A stretch of DNA of 64,000 bases from Sandaracinobacteroides sayramensis (GTDB lineage Bacteria; Pseudomonadota; Alphaproteobacteria; Sphingomonadales; Sphingomonadaceae). The stretch is taken from contig NZ_JAKLSQ010000024.1 in NCBI RefSeq assembly GCF_022014495.1, positions 99,415 to 163,414 on the forward strand. Direction: 5' to 3'. The translations under genes and the position numbers were made by a program. This document shows positions 51,759 to 60,624 of this stretch, piece after piece. How positions within the stretch are numbered: the stretch's first letter is position 1; each line of letters begins with the position of its first letter. The notes under the pieces were generated by a model. That model was given only the letters and a program-made list of their open reading frames with translations, was not told the DNA's origin and did no database searches.

Positions 51759-53245
51759 TGCCCGAAGCGCTCGCGGATGGTGGCACGGTCCAGCTTGCCG
51801 TTGGCGGAAACGGGGAAGGCGTCCAGCCAGACGATGGCGGCAGGCTGCATGAAGGGCGCGGCCTCGCGGCGGAAATGCGCGATCAGCCTTGTTTCCGCTT
51901 CCGCTTCGCTGAAACCGTCGGCCGCCGTCGCCACCAGGCGGATCTTCTGCCCGGCCAGCGCATCGGCCACGCCCAGCGCCACCGCCGCCGATACCGCGCC
52001 GCTCTGGTGCGCCAGTTCCTCGATTTCGGTCGGGGAAACGCGGGTGCCCATGGTCTTGATCGTCTCGTCCGCGCGGCCGACGAAGGTGAGGAGGCCATCC
52101 GCGTCGCGCACCACCGTGTCGCCGGACCAGACCGCCATTCCGCCCAGCTTCGAGGCGGCGGGCGCCGGGCGGAAGCGTTGCGCGGTGCGCTCCGCATCCC
52201 GCCAATAGCCCTTGGCGACCAGCGGGCCGCTGTGCACCAGTTCGCCCGCTTCGCCATCGTCGGTCGGTGTGCCGTCGGCGCGGACCACGAGGATTTCCGC
52301 ATCCGGTATGGCGCGGCCGATGCTGGCCGGGTGGCTGTCCGCCAGTTCGGGCGGCAGCGTCGTCGAGCGGAAGGCTTCCGTCAGCCCATACATCAGGTGC
52401 AGCCGGGCGTCGGGGAAAAGCCGGCGGAGCGCCTGCACCGTCGGCACCGGCAGGCGGCCGCCGCTGTTGGAAAGGGTGCGCATCGCCGCCACCGCCTCCG
52501 CCGGCCAGTCGAGCGCCGCGAGTTGCACCCAGAGCGGCGGCACGGCCGCCAGTTGCGTGATTTCGTGGCGAAGGCAGGCCTGAACCACGTCGCGCGGGGT
52601 GAGATAATCGAGCAGCACCGCGCGGGCGCCGGCGTGGAAGGCGGTCGTCAGTTGCGAGAAGCCGAAATCGAAGCTGAGCGGCAGGACCGACAGCACGCGA
52701 TCGTCGGCCTGCGTGCCGAGGTAGGCGGCGACGCTGCGGGCGCCGACCAGCAGGTTGCGGTGGGTGACCATCACCCCCTTCGGCCGGCCGGTGGAGCCGG
52801 AGGTGTAGAGCAGCGCGGCGAGCGCCTCGCCGCCCGGCGCGCCGTCGTCGGCCGGCTGGCCGGCGGCGAGTTCCGCCCAGCTGTCCTCAAGAAGGCGGAC
52901 GGGGCATGGGCTGTCGGCCAGCATTCCGCCGCGCGGCCGGTGGGAGATCAGCAGCGCCGCGCCGGAATCGGCGAGGATATGCTGCACCTGCTGGCCGCGC
53001 AGCACCGGGTTCAGCGGCACGGCGATGGCGCCGGCTCGGCCGATGGCGAACATCAGCACCACCGCTTCCAGCGACTTCGGCAGCCAGACCGCCACCCGGT
53101 CGCCCGGCGCTACCAAAGCGCGCAGCGAACCGGCGACAGCCGACACCTGTTTTTTCAGTTCGGCGTAACTGAGACTGCGATCCCGGTCGACGAGCGCGGT
53201 CGTTTCCAGCGTGCCGCGATCCAGCAGATGGTCGAGCCTTTGCAT
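51755..53245 (-). CDS. AMP-forming acyl-CoA ligase, exosortase A system-associated
   Basis: A 496-residue adenylate-forming ligase. The phosphate-binding P-loop is LLYTSGSTGRPKGVMVTHRN. Other core motifs are LPLSFDFGFSQL, MYGLTEAFRSTTLPPEL (A5), SGDTVVRDADGLLTFVGRADETIKTMGTRVSPTEIEE (A7-A8) and the C-terminal Lys in VSANGKLDRATI (A10). Together with the coupled decarboxylase it matches the ligase/decarboxylase pair that accompanies exosortase A. It probably activates an amino or hydroxy acid for attachment, but the substrate is unknown. The start overlaps the der stop by one base (TGATG), so it is joined to the der operon. Confidence 0.88.
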   Translation of the reverse strand: MQRLDHLLDRGTLETTALVDRDRSLSYAELKKQVSAVAGSLRALVAPGDRVAVWLPKSLEAVVLMFAIGRAGAIAVPLNPVLRGQQVQHILADSGAALLISHRPRGGMLADSPCPVRLLEDSWAELAAGQPADDGAPGGEALAALLYTSGSTGRPKGVMVTHRNLLVGARSVAAYLGTQADDRVLSVLPLSFDFGFSQLTTAFHAGARAVLLDYLTPRDVVQACLRHEITQLAAVPPLWVQLAALDWPAEAVAAMRTLSNSGGRLPVPTVQALRRLFPDARLHLMYGLTEAFRSTTLPPELADSHPASIGRAIPDAEILVVRADGTPTDDGEAGELVHSGPLVAKGYWRDAERTAQRFRPAPAASKLGGMAVWSGDTVVRDADGLLTFVGRADETIKTMGTRVSPTEIEELAHQSGAVSAAVALGVADALAGQKIRLVATAADGFSEAEAETRLIAHFRREAAPFMQPAAIVWLDAFPVSANGKLDRATIRERFGQ

Positions 53246-54612
53246 CAGTCGTCGAACGGGTTCCGCCGCGAGCGCATGTTGATGCGGATCGGAATGCCCT
53301 TCAGGTCGAGGTCGTCGCGCAGGCTGTTCACCAGATAGCGGTTGTAGCTGGCCGGCAGTTCGTCCAGCCGGTTGCCGAAGACCACGAAGGTCGGCGGGCG
53401 GCTGCGGGCCTGGGTGATGTAGCGCATCTTGATCCGCCGGCCCCCCGGCGCCGGCGGCGGATTGCGCTCCTGCGCCGATTCGAACCAGCGGTTGAGGGCG
53501 GAGGTCGGCACCCGACGGCTCCAGCGCTCGCGGGTTTCGAAGGCGACTTCGATCAGCGTGTCCAGCCCCTTGCCCGTCAGCGCCGAGACGGTGAGCAGCG
53601 GCACGCCCTTCACCTGCGCCAGCCCTTCCTCCAGCGCTTTCCTGATGCCGTTGAAAAGCCGGCTGGCGTCTTCGGCCGAATCCCATTTGTTGACGGCGAC
53701 GATCAGCGCCCGCCCCTCTTCCAGCACCATATCGGCGATTCGGAGATCCTGCGCTTCGAGGCCGAGCGTCGCGTCCAGCAGCAGCACCACCACTTCCGCG
53801 AAATCGACGGCGTGGCGGGCGTCGGCCACGGCGAGCTTTTCCAGCTTATCCACCACCTTGGCGCGGCGGCGCATGCCGGCGGTGTCGATCAGATGCACCT
53901 CCCGGCCCTGCCAGGCCCAGGGGATGCTGATCGAATCGCGGGTGATTCCGGCTTCCGGCCCGGTCAGCAGGCGGTTTTCCCCCAGCAGCCGGTTGATGAG
54001 CGTGGACTTGCCGGCGTTCGGCCGGCCGACGATGGCGAGCTTCAGCGGCGCGTCGGGCGCCGGTTCCGCATCCTCCGGCTCATCCTCCGCTTCCGCCGGG
54101 TCGGGGAGGATGGCGGCGAGCGCCTCGAACAGGTCGGCCAGCCCCTCGCCATGCTCGGCGGAAAGCGGCACCGGGTCGCCCAGCCCCAGCTCGAAGGCCT
54201 CCAGCAGATTCTGCTCGCCGGCTCGGCCTTCGCATTTGTTGACCACCGCGACGATCGGCACCGGCGCTTCCTGCCGCAGCCAGCGGGCGAAGTGCCGGTC
54301 CGCCTCGGTGAGGCCGGTGCGGCCGTCGGTGACGAACAGCGCGGCCGTCGCCCCTTCGAGCGCGGCGCGGGACTGGTGGCGCATGCGGTCGGAGAGGCTG
54401 CCGGCCTCGGCCTCTTCAAGCCCGGCGGTGTCGATCACCGTGAAATCGAGGTCGAAGATCTTCGCCTTGCCCTCGCGCCGGTCGCGGGTGACTCCGGGCT
54501 GGTCGTCCACCAGCGCCAGCTTCTTGCCGACCAGGCGGTTGAACAGCGTCGACTTGCCGACATTGGGCCGGCCCAGGATGACGACTCGTGGCAGCCCCCG
54601 GGCCTTGCCCAT
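53245..54612 (-). CDS. der: GTPase Der (EngA)
   Basis: A 455-residue essential GTPase for 50S ribosome assembly with two tandem G domains and a KH-like C-terminus. GD1 has GRPNVGKSTLFNRL, DTAGLEE and the NKCE-type specificity motif (VNKCEG). GD2 has GRPNAGKSTLINRLLGENR, DTAGMRRR and NKWD. The C-terminal KH-like part holds RRIKMRYITQARSRPPTFVVFGN and SYNRYLVNSLRDDLDLKGIPIRI. The linker between the G domains is acidic (EAEDEPEDAEPAPDA). It lies three bases after the bamB stop and is coupled to the downstream ligase. Confidence 0.96.
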   Translation of the reverse strand: MGKARGLPRVVILGRPNVGKSTLFNRLVGKKLALVDDQPGVTRDRREGKAKIFDLDFTVIDTAGLEEAEAGSLSDRMRHQSRAALEGATAALFVTDGRTGLTEADRHFARWLRQEAPVPIVAVVNKCEGRAGEQNLLEAFELGLGDPVPLSAEHGEGLADLFEALAAILPDPAEAEDEPEDAEPAPDAPLKLAIVGRPNAGKSTLINRLLGENRLLTGPEAGITRDSISIPWAWQGREVHLIDTAGMRRRAKVVDKLEKLAVADARHAVDFAEVVVLLLDATLGLEAQDLRIADMVLEEGRALIVAVNKWDSAEDASRLFNGIRKALEEGLAQVKGVPLLTVSALTGKGLDTLIEVAFETRERWSRRVPTSALNRWFESAQERNPPPAPGGRRIKMRYITQARSRPPTFVVFGNRLDELPASYNRYLVNSLRDDLDLKGIPIRINMRSRRNPFDD

Positions 54613-54615
54613 GGT

Positions 54616-55959
54616 TCAGCGCCAGGCCTGGAGCTTGCCGTCGTCCGTCAGCACATAGAGCGTTCCATTGGCGACGACCGGCGCGAGATAGGTAGGCGAG
54701 CCGAGCTTCACTTCGCCCTTCAGCTTGCCGTCGGCGGGCGTGTAGCAGGCCATGGCGCCTTCGGACGAGGTGACGATGAGGCAATTGCCGGCGAGCACCG
54801 GGCCGAACCACTGGATCGCCCCTTTGCGCTTCTTCTCGTTCTTCCAGGCGCCGAGGCTGGAAACCCAGCGGATCTTGCCGTCGGCGCGGGACATGGCGAC
54901 CAGCTCGCCTTCCACCGTGACGGCGAACACCCAGTCGCCCGCGGGCCAGGGGGCGTTCACTCCGGCGAAATCCCGTTCCCAGATGCGCTGCCCAGTGGAA
55001 AGCTCCAGCGCCGCCATCCGGCCGCCGTGGCTGACCGCGAACACCCGGCCGCGGTCGATGACCGGAGAGGCGGTGATCCCGGACAGCGCGCCGAGCGCCG
55101 TGGTGCGGCCGCTGCGCGAAAGCTGATCCTGCCACATGGTGCGGCCGTTTTCGACGCGCAGCGCGAACAGCTCGCCCGAGGGGAAGCCGGCGACCACCGT
55201 GCCAAGGGCGATGGCAGGCGCGCCGGCGCCGAGGATGGAGGCGGGTTCGACCGTGGCGTTCGCATCCCAGAGCTGCGCGCCGGTGTCGGCGGCGAGCGCC
55301 GTCAACTGCCCATCCTGGCTGACGACATAGGCCCGATTCTCGTCGACGCCCGGGGCGGCGCGCAGCGGTGTGGGCAGGCGGGTGCGCCAGAGTTCCGCGC
55401 CGGTGCCGGCGTCGAAGGCGACCACCAGCCCGAAGCCGGTGGTGGCGATCACCCGGCCGTCGAGGACGCTGACTCCGCCGCCGAAGGCGGGGCGGCTGCC
55501 CTCGCCCTGCATCTGGATCGCCTTGCGCCAGAGGAGCGCTCCACCCTGCGCGTCGTAGGCGGAGACCTGCGCTTCGGTGTCCATCACGAACAGGCGGTTC
55601 TCGGCGACGACGGGCGGCGCGTTCAGCTTGCGCGTGGAGTCCGAGCCCTTGCCGATGGTGACCGTCCAGGCGCGGGCGGGCTGGGCGGCGAGCGCCAGAT
55701 GCCCCATGCTGCCGGACGCGTTGCCGGCGGGCTGCGTCCAGTCCGCATTCACCTGCTGCGCGGGGAGGAGCACTTCCACGCCCTGAAGCTCCGCCTCGGG
55801 CTGCACCTGCTTTTCATAGTCCAGCACGGAAATCCGCTCGCCCATGGTGGCGGGCTTCTTGCCGGTCTTCTTGAAGGCGCCGCAGCCCGGAAGGGCGGCG
55901 AGCGCGGCCGCCGCGCCCAGCAGGAGAAAGGCGTTCCGCTTCCGGCCCATGCGCCTCAT
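54616..55959 (-). CDS. bamB: Outer membrane protein assembly factor BamB
   Basis: A 447-residue lipoprotein of the BAM complex. The lipobox is LAALPGC (Cys about 26). An eight-bladed PQQ-like beta-propeller follows, seen as repeats such as ALLWRKAIQMQG, GAELWRTRLPTPLRAAP, GAQLWDANATV, GQRIWERDFAG and GKIRWVSSLG. It scaffolds BamA in the outer membrane. The start at 55959 overlaps the stop of the upstream YfgM-like gene in an ATGA junction. The order yfgM-bamB-der is the classic one of gammaproteobacteria too, supporting all three calls. Confidence 0.93.
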   Translation of the reverse strand: MRRMGRKRNAFLLLGAAAALAALPGCGAFKKTGKKPATMGERISVLDYEKQVQPEAELQGVEVLLPAQQVNADWTQPAGNASGSMGHLALAAQPARAWTVTIGKGSDSTRKLNAPPVVAENRLFVMDTEAQVSAYDAQGGALLWRKAIQMQGEGSRPAFGGGVSVLDGRVIATTGFGLVVAFDAGTGAELWRTRLPTPLRAAPGVDENRAYVVSQDGQLTALAADTGAQLWDANATVEPASILGAGAPAIALGTVVAGFPSGELFALRVENGRTMWQDQLSRSGRTTALGALSGITASPVIDRGRVFAVSHGGRMAALELSTGQRIWERDFAGVNAPWPAGDWVFAVTVEGELVAMSRADGKIRWVSSLGAWKNEKKRKGAIQWFGPVLAGNCLIVTSSEGAMACYTPADGKLKGEVKLGSPTYLAPVVANGTLYVLTDDGKLQAWR

Positions 55960-56729
55960 TGCGCCGCCGCTTCCGGCTGGGGTTCGGTTCGCGTGGCGTC
56001 CGCCGCGGCCTTTTCGCGGTCGGCGGCGATCTTCGTCACGTCCTGGCCGAGCGCGGAGGCCATCTGCTCGGCGCGGGCGCGCAGCGAGGCCGGCGCGCGC
56101 TCGTCGGCGGCGATGCGGTAGAAGAGAGGGCCGGCCTTGTCGGGCGCGCCGGCCTTCACATGCGCCAGCGCCGCCAGCTCGCCGGCGATCGGGAACCAGG
56201 GGCTGTCGCCGGCGATGAAGGGCTCGGTGCGCTTCAGCACTTCGGCCGGCGGAAGCTGGTCGAATTCGGCGCGGAGATATTTCATCGTCGCGGAATCGCG
56301 CAGCGGCTGCGCCGCCTTCGGATCGTCGGCCACGGCCTTGAACAGTTGCGCGGCCTTCGGCGCGTCTCCGCTGTTCAGGGCGATTCCGGCTTCCGCGAAG
56401 GCCGAAAGCGAGCGGTAGCTGGGGTTGCCGGACTTCGACAGCTCGGCGAGGCCTTGCGCGGCCTCGGTGGTGGAGCCGGTCTCGATCTTGTCGAGCGCGG
56501 CGGTGAACTGCTCGGACTTGGCTTCGACGCGGCGCACCTGTTCGGCCTGCCACCAGAGCCAGGCGCCGAGCCCGGCCAGACCCGTGCCCACGGCCAGCAG
56601 CAGCCAGCGGCCATAGCGCTGGAAGAATTGCTTCATCTCGTCCTGGCGATAGGCCTCGTCCACCTCGCGGATGAAGGCGTCGTCGCGCGGGTCCCTGCTC
56701 GCGGGGGGGGAAGGAGGTGTGGTTGCCAA
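55956..56729 (-). CDS. YfgM-like tetratricopeptide membrane protein
   Basis: A 257-residue protein with a cytoplasmic N-terminus (DAFIREVDEAYRQDEMKQFFQRYG) and one membrane helix (RWLLLAVGTGLAGLGAWLWWQ). A periplasmic TPR-like helical domain follows (about 65-230, including AQGLAELSKSGNPSYRSLSAFAEAGIALNSGD). The family includes YfgM, an ancillary subunit of the SecYEG translocon that works with periplasmic chaperones. It is the first gene of the yfgM-bamB-der-ligase-decarboxylase operon and overlaps bamB by four bases. The C-terminal tail is rich in Ala, Glu and Lys. Confidence 0.85.
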   Translation of the reverse strand: MATTPPSPPASRDPRDDAFIREVDEAYRQDEMKQFFQRYGRWLLLAVGTGLAGLGAWLWWQAEQVRRVEAKSEQFTAALDKIETGSTTEAAQGLAELSKSGNPSYRSLSAFAEAGIALNSGDAPKAAQLFKAVADDPKAAQPLRDSATMKYLRAEFDQLPPAEVLKRTEPFIAGDSPWFPIAGELAALAHVKAGAPDKAGPLFYRIAADERAPASLRARAEQMASALGQDVTKIAADREKAAADATRTEPQPEAAAQ

Positions 56730-56882
56730 GATCGGTTCCTATTGCATCAGCGCGGCGGGGCGACGGGCGCCACGGCCGAGCCACCCTTTAGAGATGGATT
56801 CACGGAAGCGCAAAGCCCGCTTCGCCCCCAGCCCGGCACTTGCCGGCCCGGCGATTGCCGGCGGATGAACGGCGGACTTCTC

Positions 56883-57761
56883 TCAACCCTTGGCCTTCGG
56901 CTGGTAGAGTTCGGCCGGGCCGGGAAAGCTGCGGTCGCGCACGGCCGCCGCATAGCCTGCGGCCGCCGCCGTCACCCGCGCGGCGACATCGTCGAAGCGG
57001 CGGACGAAGCGCGGCACGCGCTCGAACATGCCCAGCATGTCGTCCACCACCAGCACCTGCCCGTCGCAGGCCGGCGAGGCGCCGATGCCGATGGTCGGGC
57101 AGGCGATTTCGGTGGTGATGGCGCGGGCGAGCGGCTCCATCACCCCTTCGATCACCAGCGAGAAGGCGCCGGCGTCGGCGATCGCCCGGGCGTCGGCGGC
57201 GATCTTCAGCGCCTCCGCCTCGCTGCGGCCGCGCGCGCCATAGCCGCCGAGCGCGTTCACCGCCTGCGGCGTCAGGCCGACATGGCCGACGACGGGGATG
57301 CCGCGCTTCACCAGAAATTCCACGGTGGGGGCCAGCACTTCGCCGCCTTCCATCTTCACCGCCGCCGCGCCGGTTTCGCGCAGCACATGGGACGCGGTGG
57401 CGAACGCCTGTTCGGCGGACGCCTCGTAGGTGCCGAACGGCAGGTCGACGACGACGACCGAGCGGTAGCTGCCGCGCACCACGGCGGCGCCATGGGCGAC
57501 CATCATGTCGAGCGTGACTCGCACGGTGGTGTCCAGCCCGTAGATCACCTGCCCCAAGCTGTCCCCCACCAGCAGCATGTCGCAATGCGGATCGAGAAGC
57601 TGCGCCATGCGGGCGGTGTAGGCCGTCAGCATGACGATGGGCTCGGCGGTGGCGCCGTCCTTCTTGCGGCCCTGGATGGCGGGCACCGTCAGGCGCCGCA
57701 CGGGCTCCGGCAGCGGGTGGGCGCGGGAAGTGGAGGTGTCGAGGGTGAAGGTGGTGGACAT
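56883..57761 (-). CDS. panB: 3-methyl-2-oxobutanoate hydroxymethyltransferase
   Basis: A 292-residue TIM-barrel enzyme that transfers a hydroxymethyl group from methylene-THF to ketoisovalerate, the first step of pantothenate synthesis. Conserved parts are [34 protein letters not shown] (Mg-binding Asp residues), [89 protein letters not shown]. The start at 57761 fits the family N-terminus. About 25 extra residues precede the usual beginning. The gap to the YfgM-like gene holds only that gene's promoter. Confidence 0.95.
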   Translation of the reverse strand: MSTTFTLDTSTSRAHPLPEPVRRLTVPAIQGRKKDGATAEPIVMLTAYTARMAQLLDPHCDMLLVGDSLGQVIYGLDTTVRVTLDMMVAHGAAVVRGSYRSVVVVDLPFGTYEASAEQAFATASHVLRETGAAAVKMEGGEVLAPTVEFLVKRGIPVVGHVGLTPQAVNALGGYGARGRSEAEALKIAADARAIADAGAFSLVIEGVMEPLARAITTEIACPTIGIGASPACDGQVLVVDDMLGMFERVPRFVRRFDDVAARVTAAAAGYAAAVRDRSFPGPAELYQPKAKG

Positions 57762-57771
57762 GCGCCCTTCC

Positions 57772-58146
57772 CTAACCGGCGAAAGCGCCGCTGTCAGGCC
57801 CGGATTGCGGATCGGGCTGGATGGGCGCCCGAGTTTCCGCTGCCTGCGGTTCCACTGGTTGGGGTTCGGGCGGTTGCGCGACGGGCTGCGGATTTTCCCG
57901 GGCTTGCCGTTCGGCTTCCTTCCTCTGCCTTTCGGCCTCCTTGCGCTGGCGTTCCTCTTCCTTGCGGATCGCCTTGCCGCGATCCTCATCGGCCTCCTGC
58001 TGCGTCGTGGTGGCGGCGTCGACGGCGGTTTCCACCGCCGTTCCCGTCACCTTGACGGCGGTGCCGACGGCCGCGCCGGCGACCGTCGCCACGACACAGC
58101 CCGGGAGCAGGGCCAGAAGCGCGAGCAGCGCCGGAATTCGAATCAT
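57772..58146 (-). CDS. Small hypothetical lipoprotein
   Basis: A 124-residue exported protein with signal peptide [17 protein letters not shown] (lipobox LLPGC, Cys17), so probably a lipoprotein. A Gly/Ala/Val/Thr-rich segment follows ([28 protein letters not shown]). Next come a highly charged, probably helical Glu/Arg/Lys stretch with the repeat RQRKEAE and a Pro/Gln-rich tail. The function is not recognisable. It overlaps the upstream arsC stop by four bases (ATGA) and ends ten bases before the panB start, so it may be the middle of an arsC-lipoprotein-panB transcript. Confidence 0.7.
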   Translation of the reverse strand: MIRIPALLALLALLPGCVVATVAGAAVGTAVKVTGTAVETAVDAATTTQQEADEDRGKAIRKEEERQRKEAERQRKEAERQARENPQPVAQPPEPQPVEPQAAETRAPIQPDPQSGPDSGAFAG

Positions 58147-58541
58147 TCGCCACCCTTTTCGATCAGCGGCTTGCCATCTTCCCTGGTGAAGCCCTCCGGC
58201 AGCGGCCCTTCCAGCAGGTCCACGACCCGCTCGGGCGGGCGGCACAGCCGCACCCCTTTTGGCGAGGCGACAATGGGGCGTTCGACCAGCACCGGATGGC
58301 GGACCATGGCGGCGAGCAGCGCCTCGTCGTCCGCTTCCTCCAGCCCGGCCGCTTCCGGCGCCTTCGCCCTCAGCGCCTGGCGCGGGGTGAGGCCGGCGGC
58401 CGCGAACAGCGCCAGCAGTTGCGGGCGGGTCCAGCCCTCGGCCAGATAGTCGATCACCACCGGCTCGGTGCCGCTGGCGCGGATGGCGGCCAGCGTGTTG
58501 CGCGAGGTGCCGCACTTCGGATTGTGGTGGATGACGATCAT
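58143..58541 (-). CDS. arsC: Arsenate reductase, glutaredoxin-linked ArsC family
   Basis: A 132-residue thioredoxin-fold protein of the ArsC (E. coli R773-type) family, reducing arsenate with glutathione and glutaredoxin. The active site is HHNPKCGTSRNTLAAI (catalytic Cys10). Conserved arginines occur in MVRHPVLVERPIV, with RLCRPPERVVDLL near the end. The ATG at 58541 (MIVIHHNP) is preferred because GAAAGG lies upstream; 58556 is an alternative. No arsR, arsB or acr3 gene is adjacent, so this may be a general housekeeping paralogue rather than part of an arsenic operon. Confidence 0.87.
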   Translation of the reverse strand: MIVIHHNPKCGTSRNTLAAIRASGTEPVVIDYLAEGWTRPQLLALFAAAGLTPRQALRAKAPEAAGLEEADDEALLAAMVRHPVLVERPIVASPKGVRLCRPPERVVDLLEGPLPEGFTREDGKPLIEKGGE

Positions 58542-58723
58542 CGGGGCCTTTCGCATTTTCCGGACATCCTCAGCCGCCTCTGGCTTTGCTGCCCCTGGCG
58601 CCTACTGCCCAATTGCCGGCGCCGCGGCAATTGGGCAGTGCCTCAGTTTGAATTTCCGCTTCCGCGCCTGATGCGGTCGTTGAGATTGCTGCCATCGTCT
58701 TCCGGAAGCAGTCGTTCGGCGGA

Positions 58724-59308
58724 TCACGGATCGCCAACGCGCAGAGCTATCTCCCGCGCGCGACGCAGATGGTCTTCTGGCGTGTCCGTGTCCCCCGGCA
58801 CCAGCAGTTCCGACGTTTTCACCGGCGCGCCGCAATAGTCGAAGATGCCCTGATCGATCTGGAGCTTCATCGCGCCGAAATAACCGCGCCGGGCGTATGT
58901 TCTCAGACCCGCTCCACCGAGCGCAACCAGATGGACCTGCAATCGCCCGAGCTTCTTCTCCAGCCTGCCGTCCCGACCATCTGCATAGGCCCAGCCGGTG
59001 ATGAACACCCGGTCGATCCAGCCCTTGAGCAGCGCTGGCATCGACCACCAGTAGATCGGATAGACGAGCACCAGTGCATCGGCACGGTCGAGCCGCCCCT
59101 GCTCGGCCAGCACGTCGGGTGGCGGCGCGGCTCCGTCCGTATGGACGGCGATGTCGGTCGCGCCGAAGCGCGGGTCGAAGCCTTCCGTGGCAAGATCGGC
59201 CAGTTCGATTGTATGCCCCTCTGCCTCAATGTCTGCGGCAATCCTCCGCGCCACGGCTTGGGTGAGCGATCCCGCCACAGGGTGCGAAACGACGACGAGC
59301 ACGTGCAT
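58724..59308 (-). CDS. Flavodoxin-like NAD(P)H:quinone oxidoreductase
   Basis: A 194-residue flavodoxin-fold oxidoreductase of the NQO1/KefF/MdaB type. The FMN phosphate region is VVVSHPVAGSLTQAVARRIAADIEAEGH. The family signature VYPIYWWSMPALLKGWIDRVFITGWAY is clear, and VALGGAGLRTYARRGYFGAMKLQIDQGIFDYCG closes the flavin site. It reduces quinones or azo-type electrophiles by two electrons with NAD(P)H. It is divergent from a TetR-type regulator that starts 75 bases away, with a palindromic operator between them. A role in electrophile or quinone stress is therefore likely. Confidence 0.9.
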   Translation of the reverse strand: MHVLVVVSHPVAGSLTQAVARRIAADIEAEGHTIELADLATEGFDPRFGATDIAVHTDGAAPPPDVLAEQGRLDRADALVLVYPIYWWSMPALLKGWIDRVFITGWAYADGRDGRLEKKLGRLQVHLVALGGAGLRTYARRGYFGAMKLQIDQGIFDYCGAPVKTSELLVPGDTDTPEDHLRRAREIALRVGDP

Positions 59309-59358
59309 GGGAGGCCTTTCGGAAGTTTCGTGGCAGACGGAAGCAAGCTATACTGGAA

Positions 59359-59369
59359 GTAAGTTACTA
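59359..59369. promoter_or_regulatory. Palindromic TetR operator candidate
   Basis: AGTAAGTTACT is a perfect 11-bp palindrome (five-base arms, central G) in the short gap between the divergent quinone reductase and TetR genes, 14 bases before the tetR start. Binding there would control both genes. Confidence 0.55.
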
Positions 59370-59383
59370 TTAGTAGGTTTGCA

Positions 59384-59971
59384 ATGCCTGATGTTCCGCC
59401 CCGCGCCCGCCTCTCCCGCGATCAACGACGGCGCCAATTGCTCGACGTGGCATGGCGGATCGTCGGGCAGGACGGTGCCGACGCCTTGACGCTTGGCACC
59501 GTCGCCAAACAAGCGGGTGTCACGAAGCCGGTCGTCTACGACCATTTCGATGATCGCGAGGGATTGTTGGTGGCGCTATACCGCGATTTCGACGCGCGCC
59601 AGACCGAAGTCCTGGATGCCGCCCTCGCGGCCGGGGATTCAAAATCGGAGGCACGGGCCGGAATCATCGCCGATGCCTATGTGGATTGCGTTCTCGCTCA
59701 AGGGCGCGAGATGCCTTCCGTTCTAGGCGCACTTGCTGGCTCGCCGGCGTTGGAACAGGTCAAGCGCAATTATCAGCGTGCCTTCATTGCCAAATGCCAT
59801 GCCTTGCTGACTCCGGACGCAGCGGACGGACCAGCGACGGAAGCACGTTTCTGGGGGATGGTAGGCGCGGCGGATGCGCTGGCCAATGCCGCGGCGAACG
59901 GGCAGATTGAGGCGTCGGTCGCCAAGGCCGAGCTTCGCGAAACCATTCTGGTGGTGATCGCGCGGAGTTGA
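59384..59971 (+). CDS. TetR-family transcriptional regulator
   Basis: A 195-residue repressor. The N-terminal helix-turn-helix is LSRDQRRRQLLDVAWRIVGQDGADALTLGTVAKQAGVTKPVVYDHFDDREGLLVALY in its usual layout (recognition helix near residues 40-50). The C-terminal ligand-binding domain is about residues 70-190 and does not resemble a known ligand class by eye. It is divergent from the flavodoxin-like oxidoreductase, the standard arrangement where the regulator responds to the enzyme's substrate. The palindrome at 59359-59369 is a probable binding site. Confidence 0.9.
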   Translation: MPDVPPRARLSRDQRRRQLLDVAWRIVGQDGADALTLGTVAKQAGVTKPVVYDHFDDREGLLVALYRDFDARQTEVLDAALAAGDSKSEARAGIIADAYVDCVLAQGREMPSVLGALAGSPALEQVKRNYQRAFIAKCHALLTPDAADGPATEARFWGMVGAADALANAAANGQIEASVAKAELRETILVVIARS

Positions 59972-60159
59972 GAATGTCCTTTTCCTTGCTATTCCGGGCG
60001 GCCCATCGACACGCCCTTCCACCGCGATTTCCAGCCGTCGCAAAGGGCCTGTCGCTCGTCGCAAAGATCGCCGGTTGGAGGAACCGGGCCGGAGGCGTCT
60101 GGTTCATCTGAAACATTTTCCGGCGAGGCTGCGCGGACACCGATGGAGGGAGAGAAGGC

Positions 60160-60612
60160 ATGACCGAGCAAATGGGCAACGACCTGCAACCGCCGCCGCT
60201 GGCCCCGCACCTGTGCGTGGACGGCGCCGCCGACGCCATCGACTTCTACACCCGCGCCTTCGGCGCCACCGAGATGATGCGCATGCCCGGGCCGGATGGG
60301 CGGCTGATCCACGCCGCCATCCTGGTGAACGGGGCGCTGGTGATGCTGCACGACGAATACCCCGACATGGGGGCGCTCGGCCCGAAGAAGCGGGGCGGCA
60401 CCGCGGTGACTCTGCACCTGAACGTGCCCGACGCGGACGCCGCCGCCGAACGCGCCGTCGCCGCCGGCGCGACGGTGGTGATGCCGGTCGGCGACCAGTT
60501 CTGGGGCGACCGCTATGGCGTGCTGGAAGACCCGTTCGGCCACCATTGGTCCGTCGCCCACAAGCTGCGCGATGTGTCGGTGGAGGAAATGCAGGCCGGC
60601 ACCGGCCTCTGA
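60160..60612 (+). CDS. VOC-family protein, PhnB-like
   Basis: A 150-residue vicinal oxygen chelate protein with two beta-alpha-beta-beta-beta modules: LAPHLCVDGAADAIDFYTRAFGATEMMRM and VTLHLNVPDADAAAERAVAAGATVVMPVGDQFWGDRYGVLEDPFGHHWSVA. The family (PhnB/YcgM-like glyoxalase fold) includes metal-dependent enzymes and binding proteins. The DPFGHHW end is typical, but a specific activity cannot be assigned. GGAGGGAGAGAAGG lies just before the ATG. It begins a three-gene unit with another VOC protein and a DUF1428 protein. Confidence 0.85.
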   Translation: MTEQMGNDLQPPPLAPHLCVDGAADAIDFYTRAFGATEMMRMPGPDGRLIHAAILVNGALVMLHDEYPDMGALGPKKRGGTAVTLHLNVPDADAAAERAVAAGATVVMPVGDQFWGDRYGVLEDPFGHHWSVAHKLRDVSVEEMQAGTGL

Positions 60613-60624
60613 GGGAGAAGGGGC

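Noticed and set aside
53812..56121. A 769-codon open frame on the plus strand opposite der and bamB
   Set aside because: Low-complexity His/Arg/Gly-rich translation antisense to intact essential genes; a composition artefact.
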